From: Erwinia sp. OLFS4
Lineage (GTDB): Bacteria > Pseudomonadota > Gammaproteobacteria > Enterobacterales > Enterobacteriaceae
Assembly: GCF_002752165.1 (NCBI RefSeq)
Contig: NZ_MOMB01000046.1
Location: 1 to 64,000, forward strand
Direction: 5' to 3'
DNA: 64,000 nt
The notes beneath the pieces were generated by a model, which did not search any database, was not told the DNA's origin, and worked only from the letters and a program-made list of their open reading frames with translations. Positions 37,679-45,911 of the stretch are shown here, piece by piece; the stretch's first letter is position 1; every line of letters begins with the position of its first letter. A program made the translations under genes and the position numbers.

Positions 37679-39841
37679 TCAATGGCGGCGCCAGCGGCGC
37701 GGCGGTTTCTTTTTCTCAACAGGCGGGGCCTGCGGTAATGTACCTTCCGGCAGAGCGGGTTGTTCAAGAGGAAAAACCGGCAACGCTGCCAGCAGACGCT
37801 TACCGTAGCTTTTTGTCAGTAACCGCCGATCGTAAATAATGATCTCACCCCGGCATTCATGACTGCGGATCAGCCGGCCCACCTGCTGAATCAGGTTAAA
37901 ACAGGCGCCGGGCAAACTTTGTACCTCAAAGGGATAGCGTTTGAGGCTTTTCAGCCATTCACCTTCGGTCAAAATAACCGGGCTGTCGACCGGTGGAAAA
38001 GCAATTTTATGAATATGCACCTGTGTCAGTAGTACCCCTTTTAAATCCAGGCCTTCAGCAAACGACTGTAACCCCACCAGGATACTGGTTTCTCCCGCCG
38101 CCACCCGCTGACGGTGCAACGTAATTAGCGCCGGGCGTGGTTTGTCACCCTGAACCAACATCGACAAGCGCAGTTCGGGTAACAAAGCAATAAAATGCTG
38201 CATTGCCCGGTTACTGGCAAACAACACCAGCACGCCGGTATGCTGCTGCCGGCACATTTGCTGACGAAAGAAATGGGCCATCTCTGCCAGATGTTGTGCT
38301 TCGTCACTCAGAGTGGGGAGGTGAGTCAGCTGCGGGATCAGCAAACGCCCCTGCTCAACATGATTAAACGGTGAACTCAGGGTGACAAAGCGATCGCCCA
38401 CCCGTTCTGTCAGGCCGGTCATTTCCTGCAAACGGCCAAAACTGTTAAGCGACCGTAAGGTAGCTGAGGTTAATACCACGTGCGGTACGCCGCGCCACAG
38501 CTGCTTTTCCAGCTGCTCACTGACCCGAATACCGGCACAGTGTAATTGCAGCAACTGCTGGCCATCACGGCTGTCGCGCGTGACCCATTTACTGATCGGT
38601 GCACCGGAGGCTTCAGCCATTGCCGCCAGCCGCCATAGTTTGCTGGTAGCTTCAAACCAGCCCAGCGCCCGGCTCATTTGCAACTGACTACGGTGTAATT
38701 TAACAATGTCATGCTTAGCAGTTTTTTCGCTGAGGTCATTGAGCAGCGTTTCCGCCAGACCACGCAGGCCTTCACTCAGCTTAGCCAGCCTGACGCATAG
38801 CGCCATGACTTCATCCGGGAGTTGCCCCATGGCAAAGCGATATTCTCCTGGCTGGCCTTCTGCGGGCAGCCACAACGCCAGCATATGTGCCAGGCTTTGT
38901 AAATGATCGCGCATCTCGTCACAATGCTGTGCCAGACGCGCGGAATCCGCCAGGCCTGGCGGAGAGACCGGACGAAATTGTGTCATGCAAAGTGCCACCA
39001 GACGCTGGAAAAGATCGAGCTGAAGGGTACTCCAGCCTGGAGTAATCTCTCCGCTCATTTCCAGCGCATCCCGTGCCACATCCGGCAAATGATGGCCTTC
39101 ATCAATCACTAACAGCAAATCTTTCGCCGGCGGCAGCACCGAGTCACTTTCCAGTGCCGCCATCACCAGCGCATGATTGCTGACAATAACATCGGCATTG
39201 TCCATTTCGCGGCGAGCAAGGAAAAAAGGGCAGTGTTTAAACCAGTGACAATTGTTACGCAGACAGCTGGCTTTATCGGTGCTGAGCCGCCGCCATAAAC
39301 TGTCGCTGATACTCTCATCATAGCGGTCGCGCAATCCGTCCCACTGGCGACCTTCCAGCGACTGTTGTAACCGCAGCGCCTGGGCCTGCTCTTCCTGACT
39401 GGCGCTGACACTCTCTTCCTGCAGATACATCAGCAGGTCCTGAGCCGGCTGCGGGTTTACCAGCGCCGCCAGATTACGCGGGCAGAGATAACGACCACGG
39501 CCATAAGCAGCGGTAAAACGCAGATCGGGGATCAGTTTTTGTAGTAGCGGCAGATCTTTTGTCACAATCTGATCCTGCAAAGCTACGTTTGCGGTACTGA
39601 CCACCAGCGGCTTTTCTTCTGCACGGCCAATAGCAATGCCGGGAATCAGATATGCCAGCGTTTTGCCAACACCTGTCGGCGCTTCAATAGCCAGATGACG
39701 TCCGGCCTCTCCGGCCAGGGTTTTCGCCACTTCAGCAATCATCTGACGCTGGGAAGAACGGGGGATAAAATCAGGGATCTGTTGCTGCAGCGCTTTATAC
39801 CACTGCGCAATTTGCGTTTTCAACGCTGCTGTTAACGCCAT
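37679..39841 (-). CDS. dinG: ATP-dependent DNA helicase DinG
   Basis: Superfamily-2 helicase of the XPD/DinG type with an iron-sulfur cluster, unwinding 5'-3' and resolving R-loops and D-loops. It has 720 residues (716 in E. coli). Walker A is EAPTGVGKTLAYLIPGIAI, and the DEGHH box is in LLVIDEGHHLPDVARDALE. The cluster cysteines are in RYLCPRN and in CLRNNCHWFKHC, and the QxxGR motif is LIQQVGRLIRSHECRG. The basic proline-rich tail PPVEKKKPPRRWRRH is longer than usual. I found no clear LexA box in the 70 bp upstream, unlike E. coli dinG. Confidence 0.96.
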   Translation of the reverse strand: MALTAALKTQIAQWYKALQQQIPDFIPRSSQRQMIAEVAKTLAGEAGRHLAIEAPTGVGKTLAYLIPGIAIGRAEEKPLVVSTANVALQDQIVTKDLPLLQKLIPDLRFTAAYGRGRYLCPRNLAALVNPQPAQDLLMYLQEESVSASQEEQAQALRLQQSLEGRQWDGLRDRYDESISDSLWRRLSTDKASCLRNNCHWFKHCPFFLARREMDNADVIVSNHALVMAALESDSVLPPAKDLLLVIDEGHHLPDVARDALEMSGEITPGWSTLQLDLFQRLVALCMTQFRPVSPPGLADSARLAQHCDEMRDHLQSLAHMLALWLPAEGQPGEYRFAMGQLPDEVMALCVRLAKLSEGLRGLAETLLNDLSEKTAKHDIVKLHRSQLQMSRALGWFEATSKLWRLAAMAEASGAPISKWVTRDSRDGQQLLQLHCAGIRVSEQLEKQLWRGVPHVVLTSATLRSLNSFGRLQEMTGLTERVGDRFVTLSSPFNHVEQGRLLIPQLTHLPTLSDEAQHLAEMAHFFRQQMCRQQHTGVLVLFASNRAMQHFIALLPELRLSMLVQGDKPRPALITLHRQRVAAGETSILVGLQSFAEGLDLKGVLLTQVHIHKIAFPPVDSPVILTEGEWLKSLKRYPFEVQSLPGACFNLIQQVGRLIRSHECRGEIIIYDRRLLTKSYGKRLLAALPVFPLEQPALPEGTLPQAPPVEKKKPPRRWRRH

Positions 39842-39914
39842 GATCGCCCCTTTACGACAAACTGACGGCTATTGTCCCACAGCAGGCGTTATTCGTCAGC
39901 CATCAGCGATGAAA

Positions 39915-40439
39915 TCATGCCTTGTCCAGCCGTTTATACATCACCGTTGTCGCCTCCAGCACGCCTTGCGTTGAGCAGGCATACCCAGGAATCTGGCCGG
40001 CAACCTGCCAGCCAAGGGAGAGATACAGTGCCTGAGCAAAGTCGTCGCTGCGGGTATCCAGTACCAGCAACGTTCGTCCCGCCTTGCGGGCGTAACTTTC
40101 TGCCATCACCATCAGGGCTCTGGCAATGCCCTGACGACGGGCATCGGGATGTACCAGCAGTTTGCAGATCTCTGCCCGATGCCTGCCATTTACCGGCATC
40201 GCCAGCACCACCATCAGGGTAGCAACGATCTCGCCGTTTTGTCTGGCAACCGCCAGCGCCTTTTCTCCTTGTGCCACAGCCATACTTGCTGACTGCCAGA
40301 AACGACGTATTGTCATGCTATCAGTTGCATCGGTAAAGCCGACGCTGGCACCTCCGGCCACGCAGGCTGTCAGTACCCGGCTCAGGGCATCCAGCTGCTG
40401 CTGCGCCTGTTCACCGTTTAACCATATATAGTTAATCAT
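39915..40439 (-). CDS. GNAT-family N-acetyltransferase
   Basis: Acetyl-CoA-dependent acetyltransferase of 174 residues. The acetyl-CoA-binding loop is seen in KLLVHPDARRQGIARALMVM (about residues 90-110), preceded by beta strands EIVATLMVVLAMP and followed by the usual LLVLDTRSDDFAQALYLSLG. The substrate is unknown. Its start codon shares a base with the stop of the upstream XRE-cupin gene (TGATG), so the two are co-translated and the regulator presumably controls it. Confidence 0.85.
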   Translation of the reverse strand: MINYIWLNGEQAQQQLDALSRVLTACVAGGASVGFTDATDSMTIRRFWQSASMAVAQGEKALAVARQNGEIVATLMVVLAMPVNGRHRAEICKLLVHPDARRQGIARALMVMAESYARKAGRTLLVLDTRSDDFAQALYLSLGWQVAGQIPGYACSTQGVLEATTVMYKRLDKA

Positions 40440-41002
40440 CAGCGAGTCACCACCAGTAAATAATGCGCACCCTCAGCGTCAGGAGCATAAAAGGTACCAG
40501 GCCCTTGTAAATGAAAACGCAGGCTGTCGCCAGCCTGCAGACGCCATTGCCGCTGCTCAACGGTTAACAGCAACACCCCCGCCAGCATCCAGATATGCTG
40601 TTCAATCCCCGGCAATGGCGGCTGGTCATATTCGATATAAGCCCCACTACGCAACAGGCCTTCTATCAGTTCGGCCTTAAAACCGGCGGCAGGTGGCGAA
40701 ACGTTACGCCGGGTAAAGCCACTGGTTTTATCCTGCCACAGGGGTTGCTGCTCCTGAGATAAATGGGCGTTGTCCGGGGTTTCAACTTCACTGAGCAGAC
40801 GCGACATGGTCAAGCCATAAACCCGGCAAAGCTGATTAAGCTGGCTGGCGGTGGGGCTGGTTTCGCTGCGCTCAATGCGTGACAAGGTTGCCCGACTGAT
40901 GGCACAGGCGTCTGCCAGCTTCTCCAGCGACCAGCCCTTCTCCTGACGTAACGTTACCAGACGCTGCGCCAGCCGGATTTCCGTCGATAAGGCAGAAGGC
41001 AT
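40439..41002 (-). CDS. XRE-cupin transcriptional regulator
   Basis: Regulator of 187 residues from the ATG at 41002 (GAGAGG upstream). Residues ~5-60 form a Cro/CI helix-turn-helix (LEKLADACAISRATLSRIER), and residues ~110-185 a small cupin barrel (IWMLAGVLLLTVEQRQWRLQ, then AGDSLRF). Such proteins sense a small ligand through the cupin and often control a neighbouring enzyme. The in-frame ATG at 41014 would place the start inside a dyad and is less likely. A 14-bp palindrome at 41009-41022 lies just upstream, suiting autoregulation. It is translationally coupled to the GNAT gene. Confidence 0.87.
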   Translation of the reverse strand: MPSALSTEIRLAQRLVTLRQEKGWSLEKLADACAISRATLSRIERSETSPTASQLNQLCRVYGLTMSRLLSEVETPDNAHLSQEQQPLWQDKTSGFTRRNVSPPAAGFKAELIEGLLRSGAYIEYDQPPLPGIEQHIWMLAGVLLLTVEQRQWRLQAGDSLRFHLQGPGTFYAPDAEGAHYLLVVTR

Positions 41003-41008
41003 ACAGCC

Positions 41009-41030
41009 TCTCATTTATGAGATAATATCT
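41009..41030 (-). promoter_or_regulatory. Dyad cluster upstream of the XRE-cupin gene
   Basis: TCTCAT-TT-ATGAGA at 41009-41022 is a perfect 6-bp inverted repeat. It overlaps AGATA-A-TATCT at 41020-41030, a perfect 5-bp one. Both are within 30 bp of the start and are candidate operators for the XRE-cupin protein. Confidence 0.55.
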
Positions 41031-41068
41031 TTTAATTGAGAAAAGGTAGCACGAATATTATTGCATTT

Positions 41069-41101
41069 AAATTGTACATATAAAAAAAGGTTGTACAGAT
41101 T
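41069..41101 (+). promoter_or_regulatory. MlrA-type dyad upstream of mlrA
   Basis: AAATTGTACA at 41069-41078 and TGTACAGATT at 41092-41101 are inverted half-sites 13 bp apart. E. coli MlrA is reported to bind AAAATTGTACA-N12-TGTACAATTTT. The site lies about 60 bp before the mlrA start and suggests autoregulation. Confidence 0.5.
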
Positions 41102-41159
41102 AGTGCTATTCGATAAGTTTATTGCGCAGTCGTTTCAAAGTCAGTGTTCGAGGAAGGTC

Positions 41160-41915
41160 ATGGCTATTTACAGTATTGGCGATGTCGCTGAACGTTGCGG
41201 CATTAATCCGGTGACACTCCGTGCCTGGCAACGTCGCTACGGGTTACTGAAGCCAAAACGCACGGAAGGAGGCCATCGTCAGTTTGATGACGAGGACATC
41301 CAGCGTATTGAAGAGATCAAACGCTGGATTGAAAGCGGCGTGCCGGTTGGAAAAGTCAAAGCGCTACTGGAAGACACCAGTGTTGAAGTCCATGATGGCT
41401 GGACCGCCTTGCAGGAAGAGATGATGACCGTACTGCGCCAGGTGCGCCCTGCCGCGCTTCGCGCCAGAATCATGTCGGTCGGTCGCGAACATCCGGTTGA
41501 CGCCCTGATAGACCACGTTTTTGTTCCGGTCCGCCAGCGGCTGGCACTCGATCAAAACACTGCCCGCACGCTGTGCAGTTTGCTGGATGGCGCACTAATT
41601 GATTATGTGGTGTTTTGCCTTAGCAGCGCCCGTAAAAAAGCCGGTAAAGATGCGTTATTAATTGGCTGGGGTAATGAAGATCGCACCCGGCTGTGGCTGG
41701 AGGCCTGGCGATTATCGCAACATGGCTGGCGTATCGACGTACTGGCTGAACCGCTCGACCAACCCCGTCCCGAGCTGTTTCCTGGACAGCATCTTTTTGT
41801 TTATACTGGAAAAAACCTTACCCATCGCCAGCAGGAACAGCTGACTCACTGGCAGGAACAGGGCTATATGGTAAGTGCTCACGGTATTCACAGTGCCCCG
41901 CTCCGGGTAACATAA
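41160..41915 (+). CDS. mlrA: MerR-family regulator MlrA
   Basis: MerR-type transcription factor, 251 residues, that in E. coli and Salmonella activates csgD and thus curli and biofilm matrix. The DNA-binding half [20 protein letters not shown] followed by [15 protein letters not shown] is almost identical to E. coli. The C-terminal half resembles B12-binding-type effector domains ([20 protein letters not shown] and [20 protein letters not shown]) without the cobalamin-binding histidine motif. AGGAAGG precedes the ATG at 41160. A MlrA-like dyad lies upstream. As in E. coli, yohO follows directly. Confidence 0.94.
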   Translation: MAIYSIGDVAERCGINPVTLRAWQRRYGLLKPKRTEGGHRQFDDEDIQRIEEIKRWIESGVPVGKVKALLEDTSVEVHDGWTALQEEMMTVLRQVRPAALRARIMSVGREHPVDALIDHVFVPVRQRLALDQNTARTLCSLLDGALIDYVVFCLSSARKKAGKDALLIGWGNEDRTRLWLEAWRLSQHGWRIDVLAEPLDQPRPELFPGQHLFVYTGKNLTHRQQEQLTHWQEQGYMVSAHGIHSAPLRVT

Positions 41916-41920
41916 TAAAA

Positions 41921-41944
41921 AAGGGCGTATACTACGCCTTTTCT
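41921..41944 (+). terminator. mlrA terminator
   Basis: AAGGGCGTA and TACGCCTTTTCT form a stem of about 8 bp with one bulged G, preceded by an A-tract and followed by TTTT, six bases after the mlrA stop. Confidence 0.6.
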
Positions 41945-41962
41945 GCCCAACAGAGTTTTGAT

Positions 41963-42070
41963 ATGAACTGGCAAAAAATTGCGGTGACTTTACTGTTTTT
42001 ATTGATGGCTATTGGCGGCGTAGGCGGCGTCATGCTGGTCGGCTATTCCGTTATCCTCCACGCCAGATAA
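41963..42070 (+). CDS. yohO: Small membrane protein YohO
   Basis: A 35-residue protein starting MNWQKIAVTLLFLLMAIGG and ending GYSVILHAR. Length, the glycine-rich helix (LLMAIGGVGGVML) and the end GY-x-x-ILxA match E. coli YohO, which also lies directly downstream of mlrA. It should be a single-pass inner-membrane protein of unknown function. No strong ribosome-binding site is visible (GAG about ten bases upstream). Confidence 0.88.
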   Translation: MNWQKIAVTLLFLLMAIGGVGGVMLVGYSVILHAR

Positions 42071-42325
42071 CCTGAACAACGTTTAAGCGCTGGCCTCCCT
42101 GCCTGCATCGCTTTCCCCTGAGTTATGCCAGCAGTCATCACCGGCAAAGCATCATGGCGATCCGCCACGCAGCAACCCGGCAGCATTGCCCATTGCCGCG
42201 TGGTGCTCCCTCATCAGCGCTGACACCCACGCATTCGGTACTATCTTATAACCAGCCGGAATTTAACAGCTGGCCGGCAACCGGTATGCTCTTTGCTCCA
42301 CTATAATCAAAAAGCAAACACCACT
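42071..42325 (+). promoter_or_regulatory. Upstream region of the MFS transporter
   Basis: 255 bp without a gene. TTTAAC (42262-42267), 17 bp and TATGCT (42285-42290) form a fair promoter; a perfect TATAAT at 42302-42307 has no good -35. CCACGC and GCGTGG around 42171-42206 could form a hairpin. Confidence 0.45.
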
Positions 42326-43798
42326 ATGTCCGATCTCACTTCGTTAACACAGGTTGCGCTGGCAGACGACACGCCAGAGGGGAAAGCGGTTTATATCCGT
42401 CAGCCAGGCGACGTTGCCAGGCTGGTTAATCACAGCAACCATGCCCGCAACAATGCGCGGATTATCATGGCGATTGCGCTGGGCGGGGTGTTTCTCGATG
42501 CCTATGACCTTGGCGCGCTGGCATTTGGTATTAAAGACGTTGCGCGTGAATTTCACCTGACGCCGACCTGGACCGGGATCGTTGCTTCAGCGATTACCTT
42601 TGGTGCCATCGTCGGCGCCCTGGTCGGCGGATATCTCACTGATAAAATTGGCCGCTATCGGGTGTTTATGGCCGATATGTTTTTCTTCGTATTTGCGGCA
42701 CTGGCCTGTGCCCTGGCGCCCAATGAATATATTCTGGCCGCTGCCCGCTTTATCATGGGACTGGGCGTCGGCATTGATCTACCGGTAGCCATGGCTTTTC
42801 TGGCCGAGTTCTCACGACTGCGTGGCCGTGGCAACAAAGCTGCCAGCATCTCACTCTGGTGTCCAACCTGGTATGCAGCAATTTCAATCTCATACCTGCT
42901 GGTGCTGATGCTCTATGCCGTGCTGCCGGAAAGTCATACCGACTGGTTATGGCGGCTGATTTTAGGTTTTGGCGCGGTACCGGCAATCGTCATTATTGCT
43001 ATCCGCAGTCGTTACATGAGCGAATCACCGGTGTGGGCAGCTAATCAGGGCGATCTCGACGGTGCAGCACAGATTCTGCGCCGTGCCTGGGGAATTAATG
43101 CACAGGTTGCCAGCGATGCCGATCGCCAGCCAGTACGGCCGGTACGTCGGGCCGGCTGGGCGAATTACGGCACGCTGCTCAAAGGGGTCTATCTCAAACG
43201 TACCCTGCTGGCAACCGTGATTGCCGTCGCCTCATCCTTTGCTTATAACGCGGTGGCCTTTGGCTTACCCATCATCATTTCCAGCTTCCTTGCTCAGTCA
43301 ATGCTGACCACGATTCTGGTTTCACTGGCGCTTAATCTGCTGTTTGCTTTCACCGGCGGCTTGCTGGCGGTACGCCTGGTGCCCCGTTTTGGCGCCTGGA
43401 AAATGACTACCCTGGGGTATATTTTGCAGTTCATTGCCTTACTGAGCCTGGCACTGATTGGCCGACCGGCTGACGGACAGCAGGCGGCGCTGGCGATTGC
43501 GATGCTGGCGTTGTTCCTGTTTGGCCAGGGCGTTGGACCCGGTTCCCACAGCATGACCTTCGCATCGCTGAGTTATCCCACCTCACTGCGCGGTGTCGGC
43601 GTCGGTTTCAATCAGACACTGATGCGCGCCAGTTCAACCGTCTCGCTGTTTCTTTTCCCATTATTGTCAGTGTCGCTGGACACCGGGGTGTTCTGGGTGA
43701 TTGGCCTGGCGCCGTTTGCCGGTCTGCTGGCCCTGCTGCTGATTCGCTGGGAACCCTCAGGCTACGACATTGATGCCGAAGACTTCTCCGCTAAATAA
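42326..43798 (+). CDS. MFS transporter, metabolite:proton symporter type
   Basis: Twelve-helix major-facilitator permease of 490 residues from the ATG at 42326. FLDAYDLGALAFGIKDVARE lies in helix 1. The loop 2-3 motif A is GGYLTDKIGRYRVFMADM, and GLGVGIDLPVAMAFLAEFSR is typical of organic-acid and sugar-porter-like symporters. The end of the protein is acidic (DIDAEDFSAK). No catabolic gene adjoins it, so the substrate is unknown. No strong ribosome-binding site precedes 42326, and a TTG at 42293 is an alternative start. Confidence 0.85.
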   Translation: MSDLTSLTQVALADDTPEGKAVYIRQPGDVARLVNHSNHARNNARIIMAIALGGVFLDAYDLGALAFGIKDVAREFHLTPTWTGIVASAITFGAIVGALVGGYLTDKIGRYRVFMADMFFFVFAALACALAPNEYILAAARFIMGLGVGIDLPVAMAFLAEFSRLRGRGNKAASISLWCPTWYAAISISYLLVLMLYAVLPESHTDWLWRLILGFGAVPAIVIIAIRSRYMSESPVWAANQGDLDGAAQILRRAWGINAQVASDADRQPVRPVRRAGWANYGTLLKGVYLKRTLLATVIAVASSFAYNAVAFGLPIIISSFLAQSMLTTILVSLALNLLFAFTGGLLAVRLVPRFGAWKMTTLGYILQFIALLSLALIGRPADGQQAALAIAMLALFLFGQGVGPGSHSMTFASLSYPTSLRGVGVGFNQTLMRASSTVSLFLFPLLSVSLDTGVFWVIGLAPFAGLLALLLIRWEPSGYDIDAEDFSAK

Positions 43799-43819
43799 GA
43801 TTGCTTAACCGCGTCCTGG

Positions 43820-44365
43820 TTATACCGGCGCGGTTCTGTTCGCCAGAAACGCCGCCGCCTGTTGCGGAATGCGCGGAAAAGTATGCAAAAACCAGGGGGT
43901 AAACTGCTGCGGCTGGTGCGTCATCGCTTGTGCAATATCAGGTAAGGCCGCATAGCGCCAGGCGTCGGCTTCCTGCGGATTCAGACGCGGTTGCGTATCG
44001 CTACAGGCAAAGAATACGTGACCATATTCATGTTCTGACATGCCGCTTCCCACCGGCAGGTTATAGTACAGTGTGAATACCGGCGTCAGCGACAGCGCCA
44101 GCCCCATTTCCTGTGCAAGTCGCCGCTTAGCAGCATCCGGCGTTGCTTCACCAGGTAACGGATGGCCGCAGGTGGTATTACTCCACAGACCGGCACAGTG
44201 ATATTTGTCGCCAGCACGACGCTGTAACAATAACTCCCCCTGCGAATTAAACACATAAATAGTGATAGCCCGATGCAATAACCCACGGATATGCGCTTCA
44301 CCTTTTGCCATTTTTCCTAGCGGGCGATCGGCGGTATCCACCAGGATAACTTCAACTTCAGGCAT
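43820..44365 (-). CDS. idi: Isopentenyl-diphosphate delta-isomerase, type I
   Basis: Nudix-fold enzyme interconverting isopentenyl and dimethylallyl diphosphate in the cytosol, 181 residues. LHRAITIYVFNSQGELLLQR starts the fold. The catalytic cysteine is in WSNTTCGHPLPGEATPDAAK, and the Glu motif is in GSGMSEHEYGHVFFAC. The start at 44365 has GGAAGGAG upstream. In some Erwiniaceae idi sits in a carotenoid cluster; here no crt gene is adjacent. The neighbours (MFS transporter, SUFU-domain gene) offer no pathway link. Confidence 0.95.
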   Translation of the reverse strand: MPEVEVILVDTADRPLGKMAKGEAHIRGLLHRAITIYVFNSQGELLLQRRAGDKYHCAGLWSNTTCGHPLPGEATPDAAKRRLAQEMGLALSLTPVFTLYYNLPVGSGMSEHEYGHVFFACSDTQPRLNPQEADAWRYAALPDIAQAMTHQPQQFTPWFLHTFPRIPQQAAAFLANRTAPV

Positions 44366-44621
44366 GCAAACTCCTTCCGGCGGCTGGAACGTCACCGTGT
44401 CCGCGCTGGATTAATCGAAATAAAGGGAAATCACGCTATAGCGCCGGCACTGCACGACCTGGAGTGGCCATCGCCATCCGGCGCTGACCGCTGATTCTAC
44501 GGGTAAGCCGCCTGCAGAAAAAGCATGTTTCGCAATGTGAGGCTTATTTTGTTAAATCGGCTGGCTGTGGACAGTCTGGTGCACGATGAGCGACAAACAA
44601 TCGCGGCAACCGCCACCCGGT
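44366..44621. other. Gap between idi and the SUFU-domain gene
   Basis: About 255 bp with no supported gene. The idi promoter should lie here on the reverse strand. Confidence 0.3.
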
Positions 44622-45749
44622 TTACTCACCCGGGTGTTGCGACGGGCGAAGCTCTGTCACCGACTTTCTCGGGCGGAAAACGTGGCCGATACCGGCCTGA
44701 ACCAGACGTGAAATCAGCTGTTCCCCCCCGTTATCATCGGCCTGTACCAGGCCACGTTCGGCGCTGGTGACCGGCACGGTCCACAGCAGATTCACTTTTT
44801 CCCCCTCGCGCGGCGGTAACATAAACCGAGCCTGTTCATCCGCCAGCGTAGCGGAAAGAATAAATCCTTCAAATCCAGGCGGCGCCACGTCAGAGAGAAG
44901 AGTATGCCCCTCACCCAGCCAGTCAATCTGTTGCCAGGGGAAAGGCGCAAAGCGGGCCAGCGCACTGGCCATATGCACCGCATTCTCTTCAGTCATTACC
45001 TGAGCATCAATGGCCATTGCCAGTTCGCAACGCCGGTAGTCTGGCGCTAAGTCCTGATAGAGAAAGTCAACCCATGGCATCGGACGGATGCTCATACCGA
45101 GTGTAAGAAATATCCAGTTGCCCTGATGAAAATGCTGGGAAATGGCCATCGGCGGCCAGTCATCCTGATGGATAGCATAGTAACGCAGCGATTCACCAAA
45201 CTGCTGTTCGTAACACTGCAGCAGCGTGCGTTGTACCGAATCCCATAAATGGTCATCGCGCCAATCACGCCAGAATAGCCGATGACGTTCCGCCCTGGCG
45301 TAGTAATCATTGGTAGACGCCGAACCCAGCGGGGCAGTCAGGCGGTTTTCCCGGATACAACCGGCGGAGAAACTCACCTGCTGTTGCTGATATAAACTCC
45401 AGCCGGGGATCACCGCCAGCAGCTGTCCCTGATACCACAACGCGGCACCATCGCCAGCCGGTTCCCAGATAACCTGCAACCCTGCCGCATCAAGCGGTGG
45501 CTCTGCTCCCAGCGTCCGGCAATCGGCGGCACTCAGTAACGGTGGGATCCCTTGTTCAATCGCCTGCAGATCCTCCTGCAGCGGTGCCGGTAACAGGTTG
45601 CGTAGCCAGCAGCCACGTACGGCGAACCGGCTACGCAAAGATTGCGCTGGCCAGAGGTAGAAATACGCGGTACGTTGGTCCTGTTCAACCACGGCAATCA
45701 GCGTTTGCTGCGGGTTTGTCACCTCTAACAGAGGGGGGGAACCTGTCAT
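44622..45749 (-). CDS. Suppressor-of-fused (SUFU) domain protein
   Basis: Protein of 375 residues from the ATG at 45749 (GAGG upstream). The C-terminal half (about 170-360) looks like the SUFU fold: RYYAIHQDDWPPMAISQHF, WIFLTLGMSIRP, RRCELAMAIDAQVMTEENA and the family-typical NLLWTVPVTSAERGL. The N-terminal half (~1-160) has no domain I can name. No signal peptide or membrane segment, so cytosolic. Eukaryotic SUFU regulates Hedgehog signalling. Bacterial relatives are frequent as immunity proteins of polymorphic toxins, but no toxin gene lies nearby, so the function here is unknown. Confidence 0.7.
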   Translation of the reverse strand: MTGSPPLLEVTNPQQTLIAVVEQDQRTAYFYLWPAQSLRSRFAVRGCWLRNLLPAPLQEDLQAIEQGIPPLLSAADCRTLGAEPPLDAAGLQVIWEPAGDGAALWYQGQLLAVIPGWSLYQQQQVSFSAGCIRENRLTAPLGSASTNDYYARAERHRLFWRDWRDDHLWDSVQRTLLQCYEQQFGESLRYYAIHQDDWPPMAISQHFHQGNWIFLTLGMSIRPMPWVDFLYQDLAPDYRRCELAMAIDAQVMTEENAVHMASALARFAPFPWQQIDWLGEGHTLLSDVAPPGFEGFILSATLADEQARFMLPPREGEKVNLLWTVPVTSAERGLVQADDNGGEQLISRLVQAGIGHVFRPRKSVTELRPSQHPGE

Positions 45750-45911
45750 ATAACCTCGACCATCGCTGGGGACATGCTCATTACGGCGCCAGGCGCAGAA
45801 TGCGTCAGATTGCCGGCAGCCGACAACGGGAAATATCCCAAAAGACAGCATAGCGCGCAAAAAATCGTCGTGACGCAGCTAATCAGCCCGGTTATATGGC
45901 AAAAAACGCGC
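45750..45911. other. Gap between SUFU-domain and DUF2236 genes
   Basis: 162 bp with no supported gene. It may carry the promoter of the SUFU-domain gene. Confidence 0.3.

Noticed and set aside
39842-39914. LexA box before dinG
   Set aside because: Closest candidates have wrong spacing or only one half-site.
44525-44770. Small + strand frame overlapping the SUFU gene end
   Set aside because: No ribosome-binding site and mostly antisense to the SUFU coding region.
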